Origin: a virus
Reading direction: 5' to 3' (one strand)
DNA length: 33,112 bases
IMG/VR virus record: IMGVR_UViG_3300009159_000187
Location: 1-33,112 of that record
Below the pieces are notes generated by a model, which was not told the DNA's origin, searched no databases, and worked only from the letters and a program-made list of their open reading frames with translations. A program made the position numbers and the translations under genes. The stretch's first letter is position 1, and each line of letters opens with the position of its first letter. Of this stretch, positions 18,701 through 26,536 are shown piece by piece.

Positions 18701-21700
18701 AGGTGTAATACTATATCCTATACGTTCTACTGTATGGAATGTTGTTCTGTTTACTGTAGTTGTTATTACTATTGCCGCATTGTTAGCCGGTACATTAGTA
18801 AATGTAATTGTTTCTTGTGTTAATGTGTAAAATGCCGGCAACACAGTTGAACCACCAACTGTTACTGCAATATTATTAATAGTGCGAACAAATCCAGTTG
18901 ATAAGGTTGGTTTTAAGTCGTATGTGACTTTTGTTCCATTACCAGTAAAAGTGTCAACCACTGTATTAATATACTCACCGGTAATTATTGTTACATAATC
19001 TAGTGCTTGTGTTACTGAATATACTTTTAGTATTGTTCCAAGATGCACGTAAGCAGGGTTTTGATATATCGCAACTCTTAAGAATTCATCAAAGGTAGTA
19101 AAATGCTGAGTGGCGTTATCCAAATAACTAAACAATTGAGTATATAACACGCTTTGCATGTTATCAATGTATAACTTAGTCATTCCAGTAACATAATCAT
19201 ATTCAGTATTACTTAAAATAACCGTGTAATCTACTGGATCAGTTTCTGGATCAAATGATACTTTTGTACCAGTTGGAACTATACCTTTAATCTGTATATA
19301 GTAACGTCTTTTAGTTGAATTGATACCTGTTGTAGTAGATCCAGATACTTCATAATCATTTGTTGCTTGTAATAATGTATATCCGGACTTTGCATCATAT
19401 CCTAAATTGAATATAGTAGCTGTATTATATTGATTATATTGCCAAAATGTGACACGTTTGCCAGGAGGAATAACAGAAACTTTGTCACCTGTAACAATAA
19501 ATTCTTTCTTTAGTGGTTCAGTAGTTACCGCAAGTGCAATTCCAGTGAATAGATAAGTAGGGTCAACATCACGTTGGAATGCAATAATACTATTATAATC
19601 TACTGCACTTAAGTATAAGAAATTACCATCACCGCTGAAGGTCATACTTGTACCAACATAAGCGCCAGCAACAGTAATAATTTGTTCTTCAACTAATGCT
19701 TCCACTTCCGGAAGTTGTACAATTCTATATACATATATTTGGCTTGTCACGTTATCTGGTTTTGACACTACCATAAATTCTTCATTACGTGCAATACTCT
19801 TACCATATGGTGCAGTTTTTGTAATAGTATCTCTCAGCAAGAACCCACCGTTAGATGCTTGAATATATCTATATAACTTACCAGCGCCTGGATCACTTAC
19901 ATAATATCCTAATTTAGGTAAATATGCAATTGCTGTACCAAAGGTTGTGTTGTTTAAACTTCTGATATTTGCATTATTAAATTTTGTTAGTTTATAATTT
20001 AATGACTTACGATACACAGCCCAATCATTATTTACGTCTTTGTCAATCCAAACAGTGTTTTTAGTATATTCACTATTCATTAATGGTAAGTTTAATAAAC
20101 CTACAGGACTACTTAATCTTTGGCTTTGTAAGTTAAACACTAATCCTAGACCGTTAGGGGTGATAACATTTAAACTATTAGGTAATGATAAATTTACTAC
20201 TACTGTTTTGTTTGTACTAATAGAAACAATCACATAATACCCATCTACTCTATAGTCATAGTTTACAATACCTATACCGTCATATTTTGATAGTGAATGC
20301 GGAATATCAAATGTGAAAGTTACAGTACCATCTAAATTATTAAGTACCGAAGTTAATCTTCTTCCCAATGGTATCGGAGTATATATATTCCAGTTACCTC
20401 TATTATCTGCAATCCATATATAATCATTAGCATATACATACCCTACTGTAGTTTTATCTAATCTTTCAACAGTATAACCAGTTAAATATGTATCGTCTAA
20501 ATTTACATATCCAGAGTCTGGCATATTAACTAATGATCCATTAGTAACAATTGGTAGGACATTTGGACTTTTTATAACTCTTTCATAGTTAACCAAATCG
20601 TATAAAGGAACTTGTTGATGTGCTCCTGTAACAGGGAATCCATTAGTTAAGCTAACAATAGCCGGGTTACCGGTTAATAAGTTTTCATCTAGCGTAAACT
20701 CTACAAAATTATGATTTAATATACCGCCATACTCGGCTGACTTGATCGCCCAATTTTCATATATATCGTATTCTAATGTATTGTTCTGTAATTCAATACC
20801 TTGTAATATATCAAGCCCGTCTCTGGAACCCTTACTACCAATCATGTTCTTGTAAACACCAATTTGGGAACCATCATTTAAGTTAGCGTCAGCAAGATAC
20901 GTGCGGGGTCTATATCCAATTAATGAGAATCCTAATAAATCCCCATCACTTTCTAAATTACCGCGGAACTCGTCATAATATAATAATGATTCATTCGACC
21001 TTGTACTAGGGTTAGGTAATAACCCTTCATGTATATTTTGATAATTAGTTTTTAACCAATCGTTATAATTGAAAGTATTGCTAGGTACAATAGTTTGAAT
21101 ATTAGCCATCCAATATTCACGTTTGAATTTTACTATTGTTCCTTTGGTATACTTTTTATTTGATGTCCATTCTTCAACATTGTTTTCATTTAATATAAAT
21201 CCAGGAGCAGTTAATGTTCCGTCCCAATCACTTGATTTGGTTCCTCTTAGATATAATCTTTGTTGACGCAATCCAGTAGTTAAATTGAATATAACATCGT
21301 TGAATACTGTATCATTATCAAATACCACCACATGCTCAACGTTGCTCAAATCTAATTGTGCATAGCTGATGCTATCCCCTTCAATTAACGGTTTAGCTGA
21401 GAATTCGTTACCATTTCTATATATAGATAAATCTTTTATTTGAATAGGTAGTAAATTTTGACTTAGCATATAATTATCATGTACTAATGATAAAGATTGT
21501 ACTGTGTTAAATTCTTTGTCGATTAAAAAGCCATTGGCGCATGGATTAAGGTTTATACTACTACCATCTTCCCATCCAGACTGATACCAATATAACACTT
21601 CAATAATCATTTGGGCCCATGTTACTTCAGTACCGTTTTCTACAGTATTAAACTTTAAGCCCAATGATTCTAAATATTTTCCATAACCGTTTAAAAATTC

Positions 21701-24700
21701 AGTCAACTTTACCGCACTAGTGAATTCGTATCCATATTGAATGACACTAATATTTTCTGTGAAGTTTTGTGCTAATTTTACAGTAATTGCACCATAACCA
21801 ATCTCAGTATAATTACCATTGGTTATAGGTTCCATGTATTTGAAGTATGCATTATTTTGGCTGTTGCCATATACCTTAAATCCATTAGCTGTTTTTTGAA
21901 CAATTACGCTACTGTATACAATAGTATTTTCAGGTTCATTTCTATATAATAAAATATTATAACTATCGTCAGGGATTAGTAAACTATTATTTTTACTGTT
22001 TGGTGAACCTTTTTCAACATAAAAGTTAAGTTGATTTTTATCACTGAACCCTGATAACTTGTAAGTTAGTCTAACATCTAGGTTGTTCAGTAGTTCTGTT
22101 AATATTTCATTACCTTGCAATCCATATTGTTGTAGGTAGTCAACCATCCAATTTAAATAACTATGAGATGCAGTTGATGCATCTTTTCCATATATGGTAA
22201 TGTCACTAGGAGAAGACCTAAATCTGTTATCAACTAAGTATTGTTTAAACTCAGCGTTGTATTTGTATTTGTCTAGGTCTACACCTAAGCTAAGAAAATT
22301 AGCAGGTTTTGTTAATGCAAATATACGCATCAAATCAAAAGGCCAAGCACTACTTGTTAGATAAGCATATTCTGCAGGACCAACGTCACCCACATCCCAG
22401 TCAGTTTTAAATGTGCGTTGTGTATATGCTCCAACACATGATTCAAACGGACTTATTAGGTTACCGTTTTTATTTACTGGCAAAATCTTTAGTAAGTCTG
22501 GTCTAATTCTCTTTTTATTAATATATGGTGAGCCGTCATTCCATACATAACCATTACTGATATCTCTCCACAGTAGGTCATTGGTGCTAGTATAGGGAGA
22601 ACTACCATAATATCCATCCCACCATATTGGCTTATTAGTTATACCTAACATTTCCCAAGGTGTAATATGCGGTGATATTGTATCGTATAGCCATAAATAT
22701 ATACCTCTCCAACTACCTTTAGTAAAAGATTTGTTAGTTAGTTTGTTTGTTGCTTTTTTATAATTCCATGTATACTCATCGGTACTATCATAATATTGTT
22801 GATTAAATTCTATACGATTTAAACCAGTCCAGTTTAAAAACGTAGTAGTGTATAGATTCATAAACTCATCATATGAGTACTCAGTGGTTCTAAACTCGCC
22901 GGGAAGTATATCATCGAGTAATACCGGAATCTCTGCATTAACTTTAATGTTGTTATATATTCTTAATTCAAATTCATAAAGTGCTTTGTCTCTAAAGTCT
23001 TGTAAGAATCCTTCGTTGTACTCACCGTATAATTTAGTTAATGAGCCATCATGTCCTTTTAACATGAATGTAGGTTTATAATAAGTATCATCTAAAATGA
23101 TATCAGGTATAGATACTGGATATAATCCTAATTTAGAAGGAGTGTTCGGAACATAACTACCATATGTTTGATTATATTCTTTTACCGTTACCATGTCGCC
23201 GGCTTGTAGAGTTGTTATAATCAATACATAAGGATCCACATCCGACACAACATAATCAACATTACGTATCAGTTGAATGTCCTTAGATAAACCATCTACA
23301 AACCTAGTTATATATAACAACACACTATAATAATTTGCATTAGTAAAATCATATGTTCTTACTAGTGGATAAACTGTATCACCCAATCCTACTTTAAAAT
23401 TGTATGTATTAGTTACGTAAGCAGTTTTGCTAGGTAACATGTCACTCCAAAAGAAAGGACTACTATCGCTTTTAGTGCTTGATATAATATCTAATGAATC
23501 ATCTAGGATAGTTAATGGTGAATCGTAAGGGGTATAGTTTTGATTATTTACAGTAGATACTAATAATGCTTTAAACTTAACATACTCATTTGAATTATAT
23601 GAAATACTACTAAAGAAATTGTGACTTTGTTTTCTTATAATACTAGAAGGTATAACCAATGATGCACTATTTTGTATGATTCTCATACCGTACGGTACTA
23701 CATCACCCAAGTCTCTATAATTATTTGCCCCAAAAGCAATACCAACTAAATTAGGAATGTTATTACATATACTCTTAAAATGACCTCTTATATCACCTGA
23801 ATTGATTAATGTAATTTGTTCGTTGAACGGATTATGATCCAAGTTACTTGGAATTTGATAATATCCAGTTTTACTAATCTGGTCACTATATAACAATATA
23901 TCTATTGCATTGCTATTTGATAGTGTACTTAATATCTTGATTGATGTTCTATTTGCAGACACAGTTACTGTATAACCAGAAGAATCAATTCTATCATTAT
24001 CAACATATACAACAATTGTTGGCCAGTTTGTTGTGAGTGCATCTTTCATTGCAACATCACATACAAAAGTTTGGTCAGTTATTGTGTTTTCATTATATGC
24101 AAAATTAAATATCTGATATTGAAAACTATTTTCAATCGCTGGTTCCCAGCCTATTTTACGAACATATTCTTTATCATTAATGAATGAATGTACATAACCA
24201 GTATTAATAGCCTGATCGATAGATACACCACTAGATACGTAATTGAAAGAGGTACTGTTCAATGTTACATCAAACACAATGTCGCTTAAATTACCTACTC
24301 CACTATACTTAATCGGGAATCTTAATACAGAGTCATCTACTCCGGTTGTTTCAGCATACTGGAATAAAGTACACCCAGTAAAATTAGTTCCTGGATAATA
24401 TTCAAATGCGCTAAAACTTATACCATTATTGTCATATATGTCGAATAAAGGTGGTTGATTAACTCTTTCTTTGAATTGTGAGGAAATCCACTGGTCTCCA
24501 TCAAAATATAATGTACGCCCAACATGTGTGTCACCCCTAGTTATTAATATTTGATCCAGATATTCAATATCACCGTCACTTGCTTTAGTTAAAGTAACAA
24601 TCCGTTGACCGTTAATAGTAGCTAGTGCAGCCACATATATTTTATTTCTTACAGCAAGACTAGTATCGTTTGCAAATACAATTCTTGCACCATCAAACAA

Positions 24701-26536
24701 TCCACTTTCAGTGCCGTCAGGTTGATAATCAGTAACACCACCGTTAATAGTTGACAACGCATCTGTGGTTATTGTGTCTAAGAAATCAACCGGAGCTTTA
24801 CCAAAATTACCTGAGTATAGTAATTTTAAATTTGGATAAAATTCTATAATAGGTCTCTTTGCTCTACTATCTAAACTAGATAATGCAGTACTAGCTATCG
24901 GGCTTACTGTGTTATTCTCTACTACTGTTTTTAAAACATCAACGTGGAACCAGCGGTTACTGCGACTCCATGCATTTCTATCAATGCTACTACGATTTAT
25001 TGTAATATAGTCTTGGTCGTATGGCACTAAACTTGAGCCACCGAATGCATCCTCTTCAAACGAGGTGCCATCAAACGGTGTATTAAATGCCTGACTAAAT
25101 GGTTCAGGAACAATCATTTCGCTAACTGGAATTAATGAGATACTTGACCCCACACCCTCTACGTAATAAAAGTCAGTTGTGTATTCAGTTGGGTACACGT
25201 TTCCAGCAAAATTTACTTTTAATCCATTTGTGAATTTAATACCGTTTGGACTGGTGTATGTCTTTTTACCTAGTATATCCTGTACGTTCAGTAATACATC
25301 TATTGGATTATCTATAATCTTAATTTTACCAAACTTAACATTGGACGTGCCACTTTGATAAAATAATGTATCTAATCTTGATGTCAACTGTGGCAATTGA
25401 ATAATTTCACCGTAGCTATTTTTAACAAATGTTTTTGTTATATATTCTTTACCTGATTTAATAACCAATCTACAATTGTCAGGTATTGCATTTAATTGTA
25501 TGATTCGTATTACAGGGTCGGGACCCACTAGTTTGATTTGGTATATATTAGAACTTAGATTAGAATAATACCCATTGGCAAAATCACCGTTGAAGTCTAC
25601 ATCATCATAATATTCACCTATAAACCCAACATCAGTTGGCTTTGCACCATAAAATATAAAAGTTTTTCCATCGATACCGGTAACGTTATCAATTCCTTTG
25701 ATTTTGCTTAATAGCATTCCATTCAATTCAGCAAACGATAATGTCGTTACTAAGTCAACATCAATACTTTCTTGATAATTATATTCATCTTGTGTATCTG
25801 CTAATGGTACATCAAATTGAATTACTTGTTTTGCTATACCAGATGCTTGATTATATTGTATACCTAATATCTCACGTGTGCTTACGTTAGTGCTGACAGC
25901 ACTTACTCCGCCCATACCCGGTACAGTTTGTATGTAAAACTTTTCAGTATTATCTACTATAAATTCATAACTACCGCCACGCACCAAAGTTATAGTAGGA
26001 TTACTAATCTCTAACGGGACATCATTAACTGCTATGTCATAACTATTTGCATTAGATGTTATATTAAAAGAAGCCTTAACTAATAAATCTTCAGTAGTGA
26101 CAACAACAGGTTCAGGACCTTGTGGTACCCAATAATATTGTCCAAAGTTAATTAATTTATCTAAGTCAGCAAAACTATCCCATGAATAGAATTCATTATT
26201 AAACAATTTGTTGTGGTTAGGAGCAACACCACTTTCTAAACTCAATGCATCAATAATACCGGGATACGTAATTAAGTCACTTGCTATTGAAGTATCTTTC
26301 TTTTTAAATATAACTGCCGGCTCTAATTGATAATTACTTCTTGCCGTAGATATTTCTGTTAGATACTTATCCTTGCTTTCGACCCCGTAGCCAAATTTAC
26401 TACCAACAAAACCCTGTATTTTATTGAAGCTGGGTGGTTGAACTAACGTATCAAGCGTAGCATTCAAAAACTGTTCGTTAGTTTTTGTTTTGAAAATTTC
26501 CGGTAGAAACTCAATTGTTCTAATTCTTGTTGCCAT
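9794..26536 (-). CDS. Giant baseplate/tail structural protein (5,580 aa), gp7 position
   Basis: A single open frame of 16.7 kb follows the gp6-like gene after 17 bases, where T4 encodes gp7 (1,032 aa). The N-terminus (RIRTIEFLPEIFKTKTNEQF) and the nearby FYSWDSFADLDKLINFGQYYW resemble large uncharacterised structural proteins of marine T4-like phages, as does PWEMLGITNKPIWWDGYYG near residue 1290. Zones: Trp/Tyr-rich baseplate-like N-terminal region (1-2100); FG-GAP-like repeats (about 2180-3070); GFINETKPYHT region (about 3600); SGLTRG segments near 3740 and 5515; GD-I-GS repeats (about 4010-4300); BNR/Ycf48-like repeats (about 4460-4800); fibre-like beta modules to the end. It is poor in Cys and has no signal peptide or transmembrane segment, as expected for a virion protein. 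It may have arisen by fusion or repeated module gain. The structural role is firm by context; homology to gp7 is inference. Confidence 0.85.
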   Translation of the reverse strand: MATRIRTIEFLPEIFKTKTNEQFLNATLDTLVQPPSFNKIQGFVGSKFGYGVESKDKYLTEISTARSNYQLEPAVIFKKKDTSIASDLITYPGIIDALSLESGVAPNHNKLFNNEFYSWDSFADLDKLINFGQYYWVPQGPEPVVVTTEDLLVKASFNITSNANSYDIAVNDVPLEISNPTITLVRGGSYEFIVDNTEKFYIQTVPGMGGVSAVSTNVSTREILGIQYNQASGIAKQVIQFDVPLADTQDEYNYQESIDVDLVTTLSFAELNGMLLSKIKGIDNVTGIDGKTFIFYGAKPTDVGFIGEYYDDVDFNGDFANGYYSNLSSNIYQIKLVGPDPVIRIIQLNAIPDNCRLVIKSGKEYITKTFVKNSYGEIIQLPQLTSRLDTLFYQSGTSNVKFGKIKIIDNPIDVLLNVQDILGKKTYTSPNGIKFTNGLKVNFAGNVYPTEYTTDFYYVEGVGSSISLIPVSEMIVPEPFSQAFNTPFDGTSFEEDAFGGSSLVPYDQDYITINRSSIDRNAWSRSNRWFHVDVLKTVVENNTVSPIASTALSSLDSRAKRPIIEFYPNLKLLYSGNFGKAPVDFLDTITTDALSTINGGVTDYQPDGTESGLFDGARIVFANDTSLAVRNKIYVAALATINGQRIVTLTKASDGDIEYLDQILITRGDTHVGRTLYFDGDQWISSQFKERVNQPPLFDIYDNNGISFSAFEYYPGTNFTGCTLFQYAETTGVDDSVLRFPIKYSGVGNLSDIVFDVTLNSTSFNYVSSGVSIDQAINTGYVHSFINDKEYVRKIGWEPAIENSFQYQIFNFAYNENTITDQTFVCDVAMKDALTTNWPTIVVYVDNDRIDSSGYTVTVSANRTSIKILSTLSNSNAIDILLYSDQISKTGYYQIPSNLDHNPFNEQITLINSGDIRGHFKSICNNIPNLVGIAFGANNYRDLGDVVPYGMRIIQNSASLVIPSSIIRKQSHNFFSSISYNSNEYVKFKALLVSTVNNQNYTPYDSPLTILDDSLDIISSTKSDSSPFFWSDMLPSKTAYVTNTYNFKVGLGDTVYPLVRTYDFTNANYYSVLLYITRFVDGLSKDIQLIRNVDYVVSDVDPYVLIITTLQAGDMVTVKEYNQTYGSYVPNTPSKLGLYPVSIPDIILDDTYYKPTFMLKGHDGSLTKLYGEYNEGFLQDFRDKALYEFELRIYNNIKVNAEIPVLLDDILPGEFRTTEYSYDEFMNLYTTTFLNWTGLNRIEFNQQYYDSTDEYTWNYKKATNKLTNKSFTKGSWRGIYLWLYDTISPHITPWEMLGITNKPIWWDGYYGSSPYTSTNDLLWRDISNGYVWNDGSPYINKKRIRPDLLKILPVNKNGNLISPFESCVGAYTQRTFKTDWDVGDVGPAEYAYLTSSAWPFDLMRIFALTKPANFLSLGVDLDKYKYNAEFKQYLVDNRFRSSPSDITIYGKDASTASHSYLNWMVDYLQQYGLQGNEILTELLNNLDVRLTYKLSGFSDKNQLNFYVEKGSPNSKNNSLLIPDDSYNILLYRNEPENTIVYSSVIVQKTANGFKVYGNSQNNAYFKYMEPITNGNYTEIGYGAITVKLAQNFTENISVIQYGYEFTSAVKLTEFLNGYGKYLESLGLKFNTVENGTEVTWAQMIIEVLYWYQSGWEDGSSINLNPCANGFLIDKEFNTVQSLSLVHDNYMLSQNLLPIQIKDLSIYRNGNEFSAKPLIEGDSISYAQLDLSNVEHVVVFDNDTVFNDVIFNLTTGLRQQRLYLRGTKSSDWDGTLTAPGFILNENNVEEWTSNKKYTKGTIVKFKREYWMANIQTIVPSNTFNYNDWLKTNYQNIHEGLLPNPSTRSNESLLYYDEFRGNLESDGDLLGFSLIGYRPRTYLADANLNDGSQIGVYKNMIGSKGSRDGLDILQGIELQNNTLEYDIYENWAIKSAEYGGILNHNFVEFTLDENLLTGNPAIVSLTNGFPVTGAHQQVPLYDLVNYERVIKSPNVLPIVTNGSLVNMPDSGYVNLDDTYLTGYTVERLDKTTVGYVYANDYIWIADNRGNWNIYTPIPLGRRLTSVLNNLDGTVTFTFDIPHSLSKYDGIGIVNYDYRVDGYYVIVSISTNKTVVVNLSLPNSLNVITPNGLGLVFNLQSQRLSSPVGLLNLPLMNSEYTKNTVWIDKDVNNDWAVYRKSLNYKLTKFNNANIRSLNNTTFGTAIAYLPKLGYYVSDPGAGKLYRYIQASNGGFLLRDTITKTAPYGKSIARNEEFMVVSKPDNVTSQIYVYRIVQLPEVEALVEEQIITVAGAYVGTSMTFSGDGNFLYLSAVDYNSIIAFQRDVDPTYLFTGIALAVTTEPLKKEFIVTGDKVSVIPPGKRVTFWQYNQYNTATIFNLGYDAKSGYTLLQATNDYEVSGSTTTGINSTKRRYYIQIKGIVPTGTKVSFDPETDPVDYTVILSNTEYDYVTGMTKLYIDNMQSVLYTQLFSYLDNATQHFTTFDEFLRVAIYQNPAYVHLGTILKVYSVTQALDYVTIITGEYINTVVDTFTGNGTKVTYDLKPTLSTGFVRTINNIAVTVGGSTVLPAFYTLTQETITFTNVPANNAAIVITTTVNRTTFHTVERIGYSITPTNIDGDNAFLRTVNNNYSLLNLINAGTFSQAGDNYGYSIATNYDGSKLFVGAPKANFRYSPNPDLPVIADVGYVYVHSRLVESWTVQYDSPPFSFYALYLPFSPGRGSQIFINGIRLSTSKYVVILNLVLIGPRVFAGDIVTLSSVNFVLEQQLASYEGYNGVIAGQQFGTSVSCNSTGSELLVGAPYDRSGITTATQADDAIPTAPAGQEGAVYRYTNEGKRFGRVTAFIAANNVLGASYLLVNGQSVPFPNGDAYDIADAINVANVTNVFAYVTEDDRLVIRLRDMNLSQDNNKLTLQVFNGNYYYELGIAPYTKTQVIRNPHPQNSTTFGHNVQFNEFNSFVVSAPTGSRFVSTKFDFSDDDYAHNDTVFDSNLTTFQDEATEAGAVYMYDYVKPYAESLLNTGQYIYSQSLNDLEPNYGKKPMYGSTVTFNDYVVMVGSPNFKSDNVGGRAVIYQNTERKPNWSVHRKSSPVVDVSKIKKIQLYNNLDDSNLNSLDYFDPLSGKLLGAIAENLDFISMTDPAGYNSINVDTGTIVWGKAHIGKLWFDTSNVKFMNYHQDDLVYNAKYWGSVFPGSTVAVYSWIESDVTPAFYVGVGTTYDLERYTTSFAVNSNHNLVTKYYFWVRQTNKLYGGKTLTDSVIEQYITNPQSSGISYLAPLRPDTFAIYNSREYINGLQTNMHIGFSTGSGETPTHNEFKLIRSNFPEDFLPGFVNKLRGYTYPESLYDRLLDSFAGVDESGATVPNINLPSYLQIGVNVRPRQGFFINRFKALENYLEYANSILAKYTVSEFGNLTFLTDHGDYHNTRNYWTHTYWWQDGYSDKTKAAIEVASYPDLLRLTPKEGLIVGIAQNSQGNREVHVYTSGSWVRIGLQNGTIKFLDTLWDYQTNKIGFGDNFYDTVVYDGYPSTETRNIIRALNEQIYTGPLLAYRNKSLILMFEYIQSENTDAHNYLPWLNKTSFADVVYTVRNLEQEKKYQRDNENLISGFINETKPYHTVIKELGFKYNALDTYTGDITDFDLPPKYNASIDKFETPKLVFESPNYGDNEFSITDDVWQNSVYSNWYSGYGLSLDTISDSIVAVIVKYMTTTSNVLFVDNGRGIPIVGTMKIDNELIGYSTVDRETGRVSGLTRGLNNSLVTAHYPGTTVYMDLPGVIVLDTGRNYIDPPVVTAYIDTEIYPIPTREASLLPIMSGDRVIGIKVVDPGENYAVTPEIIVTNSFEITFEDTQINYINHTVLVPTTFLQTGDMIKSTVIDGSGGSIKNGYYYVYVVATVDQSEIISITLHKTLANSLRGADRFIFKPTFQAITTTYKFELTARAIPITSNNLIRGVQNTLRFDRTSYVPKVEVWRPDEFWSSPFSRTINDKSSSNMTLLYYSRSYTNMTATASISGSTDAKFTINNVLLGGNYSVTMTTVGAAYRQNDVIRLLGSSLAGANTTNDCVITVTAVERVYANPQLGDTTNGTGTNARFNITSNGSSYTATVSPFYYGSGYQVNDLVYMDGSRFNGTTPANNLVIRITGISGSNGRVDTCTVTGTPINNGPIKTFTAIGIAIDANLASFQGAVLPITQVVNVDNNAVVGLNYEPTTLKPGQIQGTRIYFYTVVAPFTYDDTSSNGAKIEIHRPKFDPNIPTNQYTIKILDPGSKYSNGDTIIIPGSSLGGITGRNDAIIFIQYVNDLNGIQYVNVTGTAVGLYSLYYLKPINDTQVEVYKDISMRLPVRYNEFTYLANTNSFAYAPEPIYYGMNYKYDSTSIVTYDNKVWRCVESNNDRTFDKTKWATIESSDRMLNALDRIVAYYEPAINMPPKDLQQLVKGITYPNNTYYGNSFSPDDELSLDFELQDQPFYPRNANIKAILNDGNRYVAVGDSNNTSFVLISEDGITWDNFNIADMVLDITGISYFDDQYVVTTRTLLNPMIVSFDAKNWVTTGNPILFDKAPYGNDNFDSSPISIPPDRLNDVIFADGFYYAVGERIYRSQDGIVWVPIYTFGGRLSYDIKDITYVDSENYQGFVAVGGGNQILSGAETSAPTTITVSVILNSLDGSNWELSTPNISRSSFNTIINSGDLLVVAGENSEIYYGINGSNWTPAVISGSAITDTLNNGVYANGRFVIVGNNGTLLSSTDGITWIQLTNSDITEVNLNNVSYDGTYFYAVGEKATILRSMDGVTWSDVSYITTKEPFSVVKGSDFLYGYGPEELVAGVMSDTLLMRVTTAPGSYWDNSSLLATKKFYEHTGFNMVSKTVKLPLSLTIDFDKMVKNPIHLSVFLMNDVQKTGRRIYEDLTTLSNPISYSVNWITKTITLSNAISSTESILVEIYEAGNGKQILRSNSQLIPLRVNEETGFSEIHLGIEFKPLITKPVVYYNGRELDYLIDYLVTFVYGSYNFARIVFNQLYDQETDYISFALLDTSVNDLNPSEYMYSLPTTQLFTGDDTNGQDTFTVKGFVGGTNDVNSIVELNGLRLAPITEYSINSATNELTITLISAGSLVSTDILSITTYNETQRLYLETKERTGINVAPVYTLTNKDYITVVTAIDPDFDSGDLVRIDGLVGSDNLNDNAYYVKAESTYVFGGVTYYPYRLYTNSTLTTPVLPELAENHIGGGYVWKDELTFKIEQPINPTTDPNAEFLQYNDSRRAWVTINGKRVDPSNLRYSPTLYTLTGTITVTADTDTVTGSGTLFTSELLVGDSVVINGKGYTVDTITNNTNLKLVQRINTGSASAILLKKLQNKINILASVEYDDIVVVTSMVDGPTPNSLSFDISIDNKGNTDIYRANDDDGTWLVTNLQQGDNTIYLYNVNNVVDVIDETTTVSLVGNTKFIYVQFETTKVKDIIIKTDTMTLPSSYYKLTTFNNRNAIIFYNGVEANDVLTVSTRLGDIVVINGEKIRFSRVDILNNTLSGLTRGVLGTSPADVHVTYDTIYGLTPKRRLDDKYYNVTWNTSVYNTAGDPLQISDTEVVRFLKNGYY
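9930..10065 (-). repeat. SGLTRG module, second copy, in the giant protein
   Basis: Around residues 5,492-5,535 the giant reads INGEKIRFSRVD, NTLSGLTRG, then a HVTYDTIY tail. This parallels IDNELIGYSTVD, GRVSGLTRG and AHYPGTTVY near residue 3,740. The order is the same in both: a strand with an acidic centre, a turn, SGLTRG, then a strand with His and Tyr. It looks like an internally duplicated beta module. Confidence 0.55.
12175..13150 (-). repeat. BNR/Ycf48-like beta-propeller repeats in the giant protein
   Basis: Residues about 4,460-4,790 contain repeated blades of the form YVAVGD...ISEDGITW, FVIVGNNGTLLSSTDGITW and FYAVGEKATILRSMDGVTW, with other blades reading FYYAVGERIYRSQDGIVW and LVVAGENSEIYYGINGSNW. 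The S-x-DG-x-x-W signature is typical of BNR/photosystem-assembly-factor-like propellers. At least five blades are recognisable. Such propellers bind glycans or proteins; in a virion they could form a receptor-contact or interaction surface. Confidence 0.75.
13340..13465 (-). other. CBM5/12-like segment in the giant protein (second)
   Basis: Near residues 4,358-4,399 the pattern YKYDSTSIVTYDNKVWRC, ending TFDKTKW, resembles the small aromatic chitin-binding-like module (Y-x-x-G/S-x-x-V-x-x-x-x-x-x-Y/W, then a closing W). It could bind carbohydrate through exposed Trp residues. The match is by pattern only, and the usual Gly after Tyr is replaced. Confidence 0.35.
13690..14500 (-). repeat. Three imperfect beta repeats with an N/GD-x-I-x-x-x-GS core
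   Basis: Three segments share one plan: a Tyr before a turn, N-D or G-D, an aliphatic strand, G-S, then a loop with N-D/N-N and a second strand. They read AAYRQNDVIRLLGSSLAG (about residue 4,030), SGYQVNDLVYMDGSRFNG (about 4,110) and SKYSNGDTIIIPGSSLGG (about 4,270). They probably form successive beta modules produced by duplication. Confidence 0.6.
15240..15380 (-). repeat. SGLTRG module, first copy, in the giant protein
   Basis: Around residues 3,720-3,765: IDNELIGYSTVD, GRVSGLTRG and AHYPGTTVY. It is the better-preserved copy of the module seen again near residue 5,515. Segments of this form occur in phage structural proteins as far as I recall. Confidence 0.55.
17329..19999 (-). repeat. 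FG-GAP (integrin-alpha-like) propeller repeats in the giant protein
   Basis: Between residues about 2,180 and 3,070 the pattern (F/Y)G-x-x-(V/I/M)-x-x-x-x-x-x-x-x-(L/V)-x-V-(G/S)-(A/S)-P recurs. Examples are YGYSIATNYDGSKLFVGAP, FGTSVSCNSTGSELLVGAP, FGHNVQFNEFNSFVVSAP, YGSTVTFNDYVVMVGSP and YGKSIARNEEFMVVSKP. A degenerate copy is FGTAIAYLPKLGYYVSDP. The blades are spaced unevenly, with fibre-like beta inserts between them, so this could be one propeller with large insertions or more than one. Confidence 0.75.
21054..21180 (-). other. CBM5/12-like segment in the giant protein (first)
   Basis: Residues about 1,786-1,827: EEWTSNKKYTKGTIVKFKRE then YWMA and a closing FNYNDW. This fits the small chitin-binding-type CBM5/12 pattern (W-x(5)-Y-x-x-G-x-x-V-x-x-x-x-x-x-Y, then a terminal W) well. 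Carbohydrate binding is a pattern-level inference. Confidence 0.45.
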
